Source: Phycisphaerales bacterium
GTDB taxonomy: Bacteria > Planctomycetota > Phycisphaerae > Phycisphaerales > UBA1924
Direction of reading: 5' to 3'
Assembly: GCA_040221175.1 (NCBI GenBank)
Contig: JAVJVK010000001.1
Span: 1-64,000, forward strand
Length of the DNA: 64,000 bases
Below the pieces are notes generated by a model. It made no database searches. It saw nothing but the letters and a program-made list of their open reading frames with translations, and was not told the DNA's origin. This document shows positions 15,960-24,773 of the stretch, one piece after another (positions within the stretch are counted from its first letter, which is position 1; the number at the start of each line of letters is the position of its first letter). The translations under genes were made by a program, and so were the position numbers.

Positions 15960-17483
15960 TTAGCAGCCAGCGTTGAACGCGCTCTGGAACGCGAGGAAGT
16001 CGAAGAGCGTCAGTTCACCGTCGCCGTCGAAATCCGCGGCCAGATCGCCTGCGTCGAATAAGTTCTGGAAGGCCAGCAAGTCGAACACGGTCAGCCCGCC
16101 GTCGCCATCGAGGTCGGCCGCACATGCCACGATCTCGCCCACCACGCGTACCGACCGAACGGGCTCATCGGGGTCGTTGCTCTCGATGCGGACCGTCGCT
16201 TCGAAACGGCCAATGGAGGATGTGTCGATCGAGATCGCGTGGCCGTTGCCCGCGCCGCCGGCATCCTCGGTGAATTCGCCCGCCGGCACGCCAATAGGGC
16301 CATCGCCCACGAGTGTGTAACGCAGCGGCTGGAGTCCACCGGGCGGCGCGGCGATCGTGTCGTTGCGCTGCCAGCGATCAACGTCGCCGGCGTGCGAGAC
16401 GGTCAGCGAAACTTGAAGTTCCGTGCCGATGGCGACCCGCCCGAAGTTCAATCGCGGTGCGCTGGTTACGCTTGCGGGCAGCAGGAGATCGCAGTACACG
16501 GGAAGATGGCCGCTCTCGCCGCCGCACGAGTCGAACAGGGCGCTGGCGATGGCCTCGCCGACCATGCGGTTGCCCCGCCGTCGGATGATCTGGTTGAAGC
16601 TGGTGCCGTCGTTGCCCCAGGTGCGGTAGCTGTGGTTCGGGTCGTCAAAGGTCCTCGTGCTGAAGGGTGTGGTCCAATCGCCCAGATAGTCCAGCCCCTG
16701 GCCGTCGATCAGGTCGTCGCAGACCAGGATCTGGTCCATCCGGTCGTCCATCTGCGTGAACGGGTCCTGGGTGTGCACGAACACGAACGCCGGGTTGTTC
16801 ACCCACTCTCCCGGCGTGGCGATGGGATCGAACACGCGGCCATGATTGTTCGCGCGGTCCTCTGTGATCTCGATGTACACCGGCTCGGTCGACCGCTTGA
16901 CGTTCAGATCCCCGCCGATGAGGAAGTGCGTGCCCTCGGGCAACGATTGGGCATCCTCGCGAAACTCGATGCCCTCGTCAAGGCGCCGCTGCTCGTCCAG
17001 TGCGGTGCTGCCCGCCTGCATGTGCGTGTTATACACCACCAGGTGCGTCGTGGCGTCGGAGTAGCCCTCGAGTTCGAGCGTGTACCGGGCAAGGTGCCGC
17101 GGGTGTCCGGGCGACGCCTTGGCCGCCGAGGCGATGATGCCCGTGGCGCTGCGGATCTTGCTCGTTCGGTAGTAGAGGGCCGTGTCGGTGATGCGCGGCC
17201 CATCGAAGAACGCCGCCCGCGCCCAGTCCTGCCCACCGCGAGGGTCGCTGTTGAGCACGTCCAGGAAATGCCGCGTCGCCGCTGCCGCGTTGATTTCCTG
17301 GATCAGCAACACGTCGGGCCGGAAGCTGCGGCCGTCGAATTCGTCGAAAAGGGCCGTACGGAAAACGCCGTCCAACTCGGGCTCGCCGTCGTAGTGGGTG
17401 ATATTCCAGATGCCAACGCGCAGCTGGGCGTGGGCCAGGGAAGACGCAGCGAAGAGTGCACACAGTGCAATTGGCTTGTGCAT
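15960..17483 (-). CDS. Secreted endonuclease/exonuclease/phosphatase-fold protein with GC-terminal dockerin-like domain
   Basis: A 507-residue protein. Signal peptide MHKPIALCALFAASSLAHA starts at the ATG at 17483. Residues of about 20-320 form an EEP (DNase I-like) domain: GIWNITHYDGE, LLIQEINAAA with the metal-binding Glu, YNTHMQAGS, LIGGDLNVKRS (GDxN), and a final SGHLPVYCDL matching the SDHxPV site with Gly replacing the Asp. About 325-435 is a beta-sandwich resembling Hydin/ASPM-type domains (NFGRVAIGTELQVSLTVS). The tail has two EF-hand-like loops (ADLDGDGGLTVFDLLAF; ADFDGDGELTLFDFLAF) and ends in GC. It may be a surface nuclease or phosphodiesterase; substrate unknown. Confidence 0.85.
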   Translation of the reverse strand: MHKPIALCALFAASSLAHAQLRVGIWNITHYDGEPELDGVFRTALFDEFDGRSFRPDVLLIQEINAAAATRHFLDVLNSDPRGGQDWARAAFFDGPRITDTALYYRTSKIRSATGIIASAAKASPGHPRHLARYTLELEGYSDATTHLVVYNTHMQAGSTALDEQRRLDEGIEFREDAQSLPEGTHFLIGGDLNVKRSTEPVYIEITEDRANNHGRVFDPIATPGEWVNNPAFVFVHTQDPFTQMDDRMDQILVCDDLIDGQGLDYLGDWTTPFSTRTFDDPNHSYRTWGNDGTSFNQIIRRRGNRMVGEAIASALFDSCGGESGHLPVYCDLLLPASVTSAPRLNFGRVAIGTELQVSLTVSHAGDVDRWQRNDTIAAPPGGLQPLRYTLVGDGPIGVPAGEFTEDAGGAGNGHAISIDTSSIGRFEATVRIESNDPDEPVRSVRVVGEIVACAADLDGDGGLTVFDLLAFQNLFDAGDLAADFDGDGELTLFDFLAFQSAFNAGC

Positions 17484-17532
17484 CGGCCAGCGTATCGGCA
17501 ATGGCGGCTGCTCGCGAGGTCTTTGCAGACTC

Positions 17533-18699
17533 TTAAAAGTCCCGGCGTTTGAAGATGAAGGCCGCGATCCCGAGCACGATTGCCTCGAAGAGCAGGCTCG
17601 TGCCGAGAATCCACCAGAGCGGTCGGTTGCCCAACTCATCGGCGGTGGCCTGCTGGCCCTCTTCCCGTGCGCGCAGCTCTTCATCTTCCGGGACGTCGCC
17701 GCCGATCTCCCGCAAAGCTTCCCGGTCGACCGTCCAGCGTTCGAGCAGGTTGATGGTCTCCTGCGTTTTGGGCAGCAGCGTCTTGGCGGCGTAGATGCCC
17801 TGGCGCCAGCGGCTGGCGAGCTTCTCGCCCGACCGCAACTCTTCGAGCTCGAGCTTGTTCGATGCGAGCCGGATGTCCTTGCCTTCGAGTTCGTCGGCGG
17901 TCGGCGGCGGGTCGAGCGCTGCGAGGGGCTCAAGCCCCTGGTCGGTCCGCTCGGCGTTGCGCTCTTCGAGCAACACCTGCGTTGCGTTTCGCTCCATTCG
18001 CTCGACGCGGGCGACCTGGACGCGTTCCTGGGCTCTGATGTTCTCGTGGATGCTCACGGCGATGGCGTCGCCCATGTTCACGATGAAGATCACCATCCAG
18101 ATCAGCACCGTCAACAGCAATGCCGCAATCGTTGATCGCGTGATCATGCCCAGCAACACGCATATCGCGAAGAGGTAGCTGAACATCAGCACCACGATCG
18201 GTACGGCCAGGAAGACTTCGAACGCCCATGCCCCGCCGCGGATGCCGATGACCAGGAACGCCAGGAGGCTGAACACGCCGACTTGCAGCGTCATGAACAG
18301 CAGTCCGCCGGCAAACTTGGTCAGGAGCAGGCGGATGCGTCCGATCGGGCGGCTGAGAACCGCCTCGATGGTGCCGCTCTGGATGAGGTCTGGAATCATC
18401 CCTGCCGTCGAGACTAACCCGAGGATGATGGCGATCCAACTCAGCCAATACGGGACGGCCAGGCTCGAGAACATCGTAAGATACAGCAGGCCCGGCGGCA
18501 GCGTCTCGCTGGTCAGCGGCACGCCGAAGGCGTCGGCGGGAATCTGGAACCACAGGAACGTGAGTCCCTTCTCGTTGATGCCCACCATGGCGAACGCGGC
18601 CACGACCAGCACGCTCAGGATCATGGTGATCCAGAACAGCTTCTTGGCGCACAACTCGCGGTACGCATCGACGAGCAGTGCCATCGTCTGGGTCATCAT
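17533..18699 (-). CDS. ABC-2 type transporter permease
   Basis: A 388-residue inner membrane permease with about six hydrophobic helices. One is near the N-terminus (LFWITMILSVLVVAAFAMVG), a cluster lies between about 75 and 225 (YWLSWIAIILGLVSTAGMIPDLI, in part; GGLLFMTLQVGVFSLLAFLV), and a last one is close to the C-terminus (WILGTSLLFEAIVLGIAAFIF). Between the last two is a soluble, highly charged helical insert of about 150 residues (RVQVARVERMERNATQ; ELEELRSGEKLASRW), larger than usual. IQSGTIEAVLSRPIGRIRLL is typical of ABC-2 permeases. The start ATG at 18699 overlaps the ATPase stop as ATGA, so the two are one transporter. Substrate unknown. Confidence 0.85.
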   Translation of the reverse strand: MMTQTMALLVDAYRELCAKKLFWITMILSVLVVAAFAMVGINEKGLTFLWFQIPADAFGVPLTSETLPPGLLYLTMFSSLAVPYWLSWIAIILGLVSTAGMIPDLIQSGTIEAVLSRPIGRIRLLLTKFAGGLLFMTLQVGVFSLLAFLVIGIRGGAWAFEVFLAVPIVVLMFSYLFAICVLLGMITRSTIAALLLTVLIWMVIFIVNMGDAIAVSIHENIRAQERVQVARVERMERNATQVLLEERNAERTDQGLEPLAALDPPPTADELEGKDIRLASNKLELEELRSGEKLASRWRQGIYAAKTLLPKTQETINLLERWTVDREALREIGGDVPEDEELRAREEGQQATADELGNRPLWWILGTSLLFEAIVLGIAAFIFKRRDF

Positions 18700-19682
18700 G
18701 ATCGGCTCCCCCCCCTGGCCTGCTGGGCCGCGCCCGGGCTGTCGTCGTCGGCGACGGCCTGCATGAACAAGTCCTCCAGCGAGGGCCGATGCGTGCGTAC
18801 TTCCTTGATGATGCCGCCCTTGGTCCGGATGGCGTCGAGCACGGGCTGGATGGCGGCCGCGTCGGTCGTACCAATCCACAGTCGATTCGCGTTCGCCTCA
18901 ACGGACTCGCCCGACGGAAGCGTGCCCTTCTCGTTGAGGACGCTGCGCACGAGCGACATGGGTTCAGTCTTGTCAACCTCGATCTCGTAGCGCAGCATGC
19001 CCTCGGTCAGGCTGTCGATCGATCCCATCGAGACGACCTCGCCCTTGTGCATGATCGCCACGGTGTCGCACACCATTTCGAGTTCGCCCAGCAGGTGGCT
19101 GTTGATGAAGACCGTGCGGCCCTCGTCGCGCATCTGCTGAAGCACCAGCCTGATGTCGCGCCGGCCCACCGGGTCAACGCCGTCGGTCGGCTCATCGAGG
19201 ATCACCAGGTCCGGATCGGCCACCAGGGCCTGGGCGATGCCGATCCGCTGACGCATGCCCTTGGAATAGCCGCCGACCTTCTTGTTGTGCCAGTCGCTCA
19301 TGCGGACCAGTTCAAGCAGTTCGTTGGCCCGTCGCTTGCGGTCGGCGCGCGGCATCCTGGTCATGGCGCCGAAGAACTCGATGACCTGTCGCCCGGTCAG
19401 GTGCTTGGGCATGTTGTGGTGCTCGGGGAGGTAGCCCACGCGAGCGAGCACGTCCTTTCGGCCAATGGGCTTGCCCAGCAGCGTTCCCTCTCCACCGCTC
19501 CGCTTGACGGCGGTGATGAGGATCTTGACCAGCGTGCTCTTGCCGGCGCCGTTGGGCCCCAACAGGCCGAAGATCGAGCCCTTGGGCACGTCCATCGAGA
19601 CGCCGCGCAGGGCATGCACCTTCCTGCCCAGGCCCCCATAGCGCTTCTGGATGTCGCGGACCGAGACGACGGCTTCGCTCAT
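18696..19682 (-). CDS. ABC transporter ATP-binding protein
   Basis: A 328-residue ATPase that pairs with the permease downstream. Walker A is GPNGAGKSTLVK, the Q-loop region is VGYLPEHHNMPKHLTGRQ, the signature GGYSKGMRQRIG is close to LSGGQ, Walker B is LVILDEPTDGVDP, and the switch His lies in INSHLLGELE. The C-terminal 100 residues form the extra domain often seen in drug, lipid or polysaccharide exporters of the CcmA/NatA type. The start ATG at 19682 has a gggggag site; the codon overlaps the methyltransferase stop as ATGA. Confidence 0.92.
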   Translation of the reverse strand: MSEAVVSVRDIQKRYGGLGRKVHALRGVSMDVPKGSIFGLLGPNGAGKSTLVKILITAVKRSGGEGTLLGKPIGRKDVLARVGYLPEHHNMPKHLTGRQVIEFFGAMTRMPRADRKRRANELLELVRMSDWHNKKVGGYSKGMRQRIGIAQALVADPDLVILDEPTDGVDPVGRRDIRLVLQQMRDEGRTVFINSHLLGELEMVCDTVAIMHKGEVVSMGSIDSLTEGMLRYEIEVDKTEPMSLVRSVLNEKGTLPSGESVEANANRLWIGTTDAAAIQPVLDAIRTKGGIIKEVRTHRPSLEDLFMQAVADDDSPGAAQQARGGSRS

Positions 19683-20440
19683 GGGCAACTCCCCCCGGGC
19701 GTCGTTGTTGGGTGTTCGCCGCCCGGGTTTGCAGCGGCATTGGGGCATCGGCGTGCAACCACGTGGAACACGTGCCAGTGCTTGGAGTTGCCCCGGGCAT
19801 CCTGGCCATCGCGCTCGACCTCTTCAAAGTGCTCGAGCTTGTAGCGACCGCGGAACAACTCGCCCACCCGTCGACGCGTCTGGTGGCTCCGATCGGGCAA
19901 CGTCGCCCAGGTGTCCTTATCGCCGAACAGCTGGCCCGCGAACACCCCGCCGGGCCGGATCGCCGCATGGATGCGGCCCCAGAGTTCGTCGAACTTTTCT
20001 GGCCGGCAGAAGGGCAAGCTGAAGCTGGCGTTCAGCAGGTCGCACGCGGGGAGGTCGACAACTTCCATCTCGGCGTGGCGGATCTCCAGCCGCTCGCGTG
20101 CCCCGGCTGGCAGGCGCGGGTGATGGTGCGTCAGGTCGACGGCCATTTCGTGACCGTCGATCGCCAGCACCCGCCAGCCTCGGTCCAGCAGTTCGACGGT
20201 GTCGCGCCCCTCGCCACAGCCAAGATCGATGGCGAAGCCCGGGGCCTCGAAGAGCTCGAGGGCCTTCAGCAGCGTCTCGCGGGGTTCCTTGCCCGCAACG
20301 GCCTTGAAGTAGCCCGGCCAGTCTCGGGTGTGGGCGCAGGCGAAGGCCGACGGCGGACCGTCCATGCGAGAAAGTTCGTCCCACGGATGGCGCACGCGGG
20401 GCTCCCCGTCAACCCGGCGAGTGGGAGGCTCGGTCGACAT
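19679..20440 (-). CDS. SAM-dependent methyltransferase
   Basis: A 253-residue class I methyltransferase. Motif I FAIDLGCGEGRDTVELLDRG binds SAM (DLGCGEGRD), motif post-I VLAIDGHEMAV follows, and motif IV-like DLLNASFSLPFC is present. Phe-rich SLPFC and later GQLFGDKDTW are seen in TehB-like methyltransferases, so detoxification or small-molecule methylation is possible. The C-terminus is Pro/Gly-rich. The start ATG at 20440 (MSTEPPTRR) has no clear Shine-Dalgarno. It is the first gene of a three-gene unit with the ABC exporter and lies only 12 bp from the divergent ubiD-family start. Confidence 0.82.
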   Translation of the reverse strand: MSTEPPTRRVDGEPRVRHPWDELSRMDGPPSAFACAHTRDWPGYFKAVAGKEPRETLLKALELFEAPGFAIDLGCGEGRDTVELLDRGWRVLAIDGHEMAVDLTHHHPRLPAGARERLEIRHAEMEVVDLPACDLLNASFSLPFCRPEKFDELWGRIHAAIRPGGVFAGQLFGDKDTWATLPDRSHQTRRRVGELFRGRYKLEHFEEVERDGQDARGNSKHWHVFHVVARRCPNAAANPGGEHPTTTPGGSCP

Positions 20441-20452
20441 AGGGTTGAGGGT

Positions 20453-22504
20453 ATGTACGGCGACCTCCGCAGTTTCGTTGATGCCCTCCGCGAATCGGGG
20501 GAACTTCTGGAGATCAGTCGGCCGATCTCGCCGGTGGAAGAACTCGCGGGCCTGGCCAGCCTTGCCAGCAAGGCGGCCGCCCCCGGCCCGTGCGCCGCCG
20601 CCACCCAGCGAAACGATCCGCGCTTCCATGATCGCGGCGGGCCAGCCTTGCTCTTCTCAAGCGTCCAGGGCAGCGACTTTCCGGTCCTGATCAATGCGTT
20701 CGGGAGCTATCGCAGGATGGAGATGGCCCTGGGCCACCACGCGAGCGTCCATGGCCTGGAAGACATCGCGACACTGATCGGCGAACTCACTAAACCGCAA
20801 CCGCCGCGGTCATTGGGCGAGGTCGTTGCGAAGGCCAAGCAGTTCGCGCCGCTGCTCAAGATCCCACCCCGAAGGATGAAAAAAGCTGGCCTGGTGCAGG
20901 AAGTCGTGCGCACGGGGAGCGATATCGACCTGACGCGGCTGCCGATCCTGCGATGCTGGCCCTTGGACGGCCAATTCGAGGCCGTGGGCTATCCGGCCGG
21001 CATCAACGACGGCATCGCGGACCTTGGCCATCCAGACATTTCCGAAGAGGATTGGAACGCCAAGTATCGCGGACGCTACATCACGCTGGCGGGCATCCAC
21101 ACCATCCACGCCGACGACGTCGACGACAAGCGACCCGCGAGCCACAACATCGGCATGTACCGCGTGCAACTGCTGGGCAAGGACCGCGTGGCCATGCACT
21201 GGCACCTGCACCACGACGGGGCGAGCCACTGGCGGAGTTGGAAGAAGCTGGGCAAGCCGATGCCGGTGGCGATCGCGCTTGGTGGGCCGAGCGTGCTGCC
21301 CTATGCCGCCACCGCGCCGCTGCCCCCGGGCATCAGCGAGTTGCTCATGGCCGGCTTCCTCAACGGCAAGGGCATCCGCATGTGCCGTGGCAAGACCGTA
21401 CCGCTGTGGGTGCCAGCAGATGCGGAGTTCGTGATCGAGGGCGAGGTGAGCACCGAGGCGGGCTATCCAGGCTGGGACCCGCGCGAGACCGACGAGCCGC
21501 TCGGTCCGGGCGCCGTCTTCGAGGGTCCCTTTGGCGACCACACGGGGTTCTACAGCATGCCCGATCGCTACCCCATCGTGAAGGTCACGGCGCTGACGCA
21601 CCGCAAGAACGCGATCTATCCGACCACGGTCGTGGGCCTGCCGCCGCAGGAGGACTATTTCCTTGGCAAGGCCACCGAGCGCCTGTTCCTGCCTCTGCTG
21701 AAGACCATCGTCCATGACATCGAGGACTACGACCTGCCGCTGTTCGGCGCGTTCCACAACTGCGCCATGATCAAGATCAAGAAGGCTTATGCCATGCAGG
21801 GCCGCCGCGTGATGGCCAGCATCTGGGGCGCGGGGCAGATGGCATGGACCAAGTGCCTGTTCATCGTTGATGACGATGCCGACGTGCACGATGCTCAGGC
21901 CGTCCTCAGGCTCGCCGCCGAACGCTGCGATCCGATCGCCGACGTCGTGCTCGCCCGGGGGCCGCTGGACATCCTCGACCACGCCGCCCCGGCACTGGGA
22001 GCCGGCACGAAGATCGGCTTCGATTGCACGCGGAAGATGCCAGGTGATCGCCTGGAAGCCGACCCGCCGATTCGTACGCTGCCCGATCCGCAACGCATCG
22101 TTTCGGGCGTCGAGGGCGCCGCCATGCCCGTGCCCGGCTGGCTGTTCATCGCGACGGCCGCACGAGGCGAGGCGGTCGAAGATCTCTGGCGCCGCGTTTG
22201 TGAAGCCATCGGCAGTGCCGTGCCATACGTGGTCTTCCTCGGTGAGGGCGTCAACGTCCACCAGACCGACGAGGCGATGTTCCACTTCCTGGCAAACTGC
22301 GACCCTGGCCGCGACGCCCTCCCCGTCAGCGGTGGTGCCCGGGTGCGGGCCTGGGATGCCACGGCAAAGACTACCGGTACGCTCCGGGGCCAGGCCGTTC
22401 GCGCGTGGCCGCCGGTCATACGCGAAGGTGTCGACGCGACGCAACGCACGGCAGACTTTTCGAGTTCGTTCGAGGACGTCAAGACCGTTGTTGGCCCGGG
22501 CTGA
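20453..22504 (+). CDS. ubiD: UbiD-family prenylated-FMN-dependent decarboxylase
   Basis: Decarboxylase of 683 residues in the UbiD family, which uses prenylated FMN to remove carboxyl groups from aromatic or unsaturated acids, for example in ubiquinone or menaquinone synthesis. Recognisable segments are the N-terminal MYGDLRSFVDALRESGELLEI, LPILRCWPLDGQ, NIGMYRVQLLGKDRVAMHWHLHHDG in part, TAPLPPGISELLMAGFL, and GPFGDHTGFYSMPDRYPIVKV (in part FGDHTGFYS), plus the C-terminal GTKIGFDCTRK. It is longer than E. coli UbiD (497 residues) because of insertions near residue 50 and a longer C-terminus. The true substrate is not evident. No ubiX-like flavin prenyltransferase gene is in the window. Confidence 0.9.
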   Translation: MYGDLRSFVDALRESGELLEISRPISPVEELAGLASLASKAAAPGPCAAATQRNDPRFHDRGGPALLFSSVQGSDFPVLINAFGSYRRMEMALGHHASVHGLEDIATLIGELTKPQPPRSLGEVVAKAKQFAPLLKIPPRRMKKAGLVQEVVRTGSDIDLTRLPILRCWPLDGQFEAVGYPAGINDGIADLGHPDISEEDWNAKYRGRYITLAGIHTIHADDVDDKRPASHNIGMYRVQLLGKDRVAMHWHLHHDGASHWRSWKKLGKPMPVAIALGGPSVLPYAATAPLPPGISELLMAGFLNGKGIRMCRGKTVPLWVPADAEFVIEGEVSTEAGYPGWDPRETDEPLGPGAVFEGPFGDHTGFYSMPDRYPIVKVTALTHRKNAIYPTTVVGLPPQEDYFLGKATERLFLPLLKTIVHDIEDYDLPLFGAFHNCAMIKIKKAYAMQGRRVMASIWGAGQMAWTKCLFIVDDDADVHDAQAVLRLAAERCDPIADVVLARGPLDILDHAAPALGAGTKIGFDCTRKMPGDRLEADPPIRTLPDPQRIVSGVEGAAMPVPGWLFIATAARGEAVEDLWRRVCEAIGSAVPYVVFLGEGVNVHQTDEAMFHFLANCDPGRDALPVSGGARVRAWDATAKTTGTLRGQAVRAWPPVIREGVDATQRTADFSSSFEDVKTVVGPG

Positions 22505-22507
22505 TCG

Positions 22508-24079
22508 TCAAGGCGTCCCGGGCTCGACCACGACCGCGCCCGAGCGCATTCGGGCGACCTCGCGATCGATCAGCCTGACCATCTCGTTGCGAAGTTCGCG
22601 GCTGCGCAGGCTATCGTTGGAGCGAAAGCCATTCATCAGGATCGAAAACGCCGCGATCGGCTCGCTGCCGCCCTTGGGCACGATATAGCCCGAGATTGTT
22701 CGCACGTGATTCAGGTACCCCGTCTTGGCCAGGACGTCGTGGCGCAGGTCGCGCGTCTCGATGAAGCCACGCCGCAGCGTGCCCTCGCCCGAACGGGCCA
22801 GCGAATCCCGGAACAACTGCCGGGCCGATTCGTCGCCGAGGACGTGCATATGGGCCAGCAGGGCCGTCAGCGTGGCCGGCGACACCTGGTTCTGCCGGCT
22901 CATGCCGCTGCCATCGGAAACACGCAGCCCATCGAGCGACGAGGGGCCGAGTGCATCGGTCAGCGTGGACCGCATCGCCGCGGCGCCCAGCACCCAACTT
23001 CCGGGCTGGTTGGCGACTTCGTGGCCAACGCGCTTGAAGAGTGCTTCGGCGTGCATGTTGTAGCTATCGGTGTTGCAGCGTCGCAACACCTCGGGCATGG
23101 GCGTCTTGATGACCAGCACCGTCGTGCCCTGATGTGTTTCGTCCATGCCGGTGCGACGTACGGCCTCGGCAGGCAGGGCGTGCGCCGCGCCGATCTCGAC
23201 CCCGCGGCTCTCGAGCCGCTCGGCCAGCAACTCGCCAAACACAATGGCAGTGTCACGCAGCGCGGTGGGGGCGCCGACGGAGCGTGAAACCTCGCCCGAA
23301 ATGCGCCACCGGTTGCCCTGCTCGGAACGGTGGATGGAGATGCTGCTGGGGTGCGGACGGCCCGACGGTGTGCGTGTGGCCGCCGTCTGCGTCGTATTCT
23401 CGATCTCGATGCTACTTGCGTCGGGTTCCAGCACGATGCGGGCTGGCTGGTTCAGCGAGGTCGGCCGGGCGAACACGTTGGCGATGTTCAGGTGGAAGTT
23501 CAGACCCCCGACCTCGGTGCAGTAGTAGTACTGCAACTGATCGTGCGGCCAGTCTTCGTGCACCGTGTTCCGGTCGAACACCCGGTCATCGATCACGATC
23601 TCGCGGATCGTCGTCGGGCCCGCTCGCACGATCGCGTCGGCGATGAAGTCCAGCAGCGTCTCGACGTCCATCGGCTCGGGCAGGTCGGCAAGCAGAGCAG
23701 GGTCGCCCAGGCCCGGATCGCCCGAGCCCACGATCACGAGCGTGTCGCCGGCCAGCACAAACCGGGTCTCGAACATGAAGTCATCGCCCAGCGTGATCAA
23801 GGCCGTCGCGCTGGTCAGCAGCTTCATGTTCGAGGCGGGAATCAAGGGGTCGAACGCGTCGATATCGGCCACCCGCCGCCCCGTGCGGAGATCCACCACG
23901 CTGACGCCCACGTCAAGGCCATCGAGCCCTGCCTGGGCGATGGCCCGCTCCAGGTCTCGCTGGAGATCGGCCAGCGAGGGCAGTGCCGCGATGAGCACGG
24001 CCAGCACCGCAATCCTCGATCGGGCCCAGGCGCCCGTGCCGTCCCAAGACCATCCCCGCCGAACAACAGCCGATGCCAT
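22508..24079 (-). CDS. dacB: D-alanyl-D-alanine carboxypeptidase, peptidase S13
   Basis: Periplasmic penicillin-binding protein (PBP4 type) that trims or cleaves peptidoglycan cross-links. Hydrophobic N-terminus RIAVLAVLIAALPSLA is the export signal. Catalytic motifs are present: SxxK as SNMK (Ser 83, Lys 86), SxN as SYN in TDSYNMHAEALFKRV, and KTG in VLAKTGYLNHVRT. Between motifs one and two lies the large insertion typical of S13 enzymes. At 523 residues it fits the family. The ATG at 24079 is preceded by ggagg. The gene indicates that peptidoglycan is made, which matters because planctomycetes were long thought to lack it. It is convergent with ubiD, 3 bp apart. Confidence 0.92.
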   Translation of the reverse strand: MASAVVRRGWSWDGTGAWARSRIAVLAVLIAALPSLADLQRDLERAIAQAGLDGLDVGVSVVDLRTGRRVADIDAFDPLIPASNMKLLTSATALITLGDDFMFETRFVLAGDTLVIVGSGDPGLGDPALLADLPEPMDVETLLDFIADAIVRAGPTTIREIVIDDRVFDRNTVHEDWPHDQLQYYYCTEVGGLNFHLNIANVFARPTSLNQPARIVLEPDASSIEIENTTQTAATRTPSGRPHPSSISIHRSEQGNRWRISGEVSRSVGAPTALRDTAIVFGELLAERLESRGVEIGAAHALPAEAVRRTGMDETHQGTTVLVIKTPMPEVLRRCNTDSYNMHAEALFKRVGHEVANQPGSWVLGAAAMRSTLTDALGPSSLDGLRVSDGSGMSRQNQVSPATLTALLAHMHVLGDESARQLFRDSLARSGEGTLRRGFIETRDLRHDVLAKTGYLNHVRTISGYIVPKGGSEPIAAFSILMNGFRSNDSLRSRELRNEMVRLIDREVARMRSGAVVVEPGTP

Positions 24080-24230
24080 CCACGCCTCCGTGCCGCTGAT
24101 GTGTACCGTTCCTGCCCACCATCGGCACGCGGGCCTGCCCGGTGTGAGCGGTGGGCGTATAAGTCAGCGTAGACCACGCGGGGCCCACCGATAACCCCCA
24201 TAGGCCGTGGCACAGACTTCCGGAGGCGAC

Positions 24231-24710
24231 ATGACCACCAAGCCAGATCCACAAGCCCATGCCGGCGCCGAAGAGCCGCTGACCGGCACCGTGCTCGTGG
24301 TCGATGACAACGCCCAGAACGCCGAACTGCTCGAGGCCTACCTGGACGACCTGGGCATCACCGTCCAGGTCGCCCACGACGGCCAGGCCGCCCTGGATGC
24401 AGTCGCCACCCAGCCCCCCGATCTCATCCTGATGGACATCATGATGCCGCGCATGAGCGGCTATCAGGCCACCGAGCGGCTCAAGGGCAACCCGACCACG
24501 CGCGACATCCCCATCATCATGGTTACGGCCCTGGGGGAGGTCGGCGACGTTGAGCGGGCTGTTGATTGCGGGGCCGACGACTTCCTGACCAAGCCGGTCA
24601 ACAAGCTCGAACTGCTTACCCGGGTCCGCTCGCTGCTCCGCGTGCGCAAGCTCCAGACCGACCTGAACAAGGCACAGGCCCAGCTCCGCAAGTTCCTTCG
24701 CGAAGACTGA
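24231..24710 (+). CDS. Single-domain response regulator with C-terminal coiled coil
   Basis: A 159-residue receiver protein. The ATG at 24231 is set by ggagg at 24222-24226; a GTG further upstream is less likely. Acidic pocket Asp 25/Asp 26 (VLVVDDN), phospho-acceptor Asp 69 (LILMDIMMP), Thr 99 (MVTA) and Lys 121 (LTKPVN) are all intact. There is no output domain, only a C-terminal helix (VRKLQTDLNKAQAQLRKFL) likely to form a coiled coil. It resembles DivK/CheY-like relay or adaptor proteins. No histidine kinase is adjacent, so its partner is unknown. Confidence 0.9.
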   Translation: MTTKPDPQAHAGAEEPLTGTVLVVDDNAQNAELLEAYLDDLGITVQVAHDGQAALDAVATQPPDLILMDIMMPRMSGYQATERLKGNPTTRDIPIIMVTALGEVGDVERAVDCGADDFLTKPVNKLELLTRVRSLLRVRKLQTDLNKAQAQLRKFLRED

Positions 24711-24720
24711 TCATTCAATG

Positions 24721-24745
24721 AAAAACCCACGCCTTGCAGCGTGGG
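24721..24745 (-). terminator. Rho-independent terminator of rplT
   Basis: Perfect 7-bp stem cccacgc (24726-24732) with gcgtggg (24739-24745) and a 6-nt loop. On the minus strand the hairpin is followed by TTTTT (complement of 24721-24725). It lies 28 bp after the rplT stop at 24774. Confidence 0.85.
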
Positions 24746-24773
24746 GTCAGCGTGTCGGTTGATCTGATACGTC

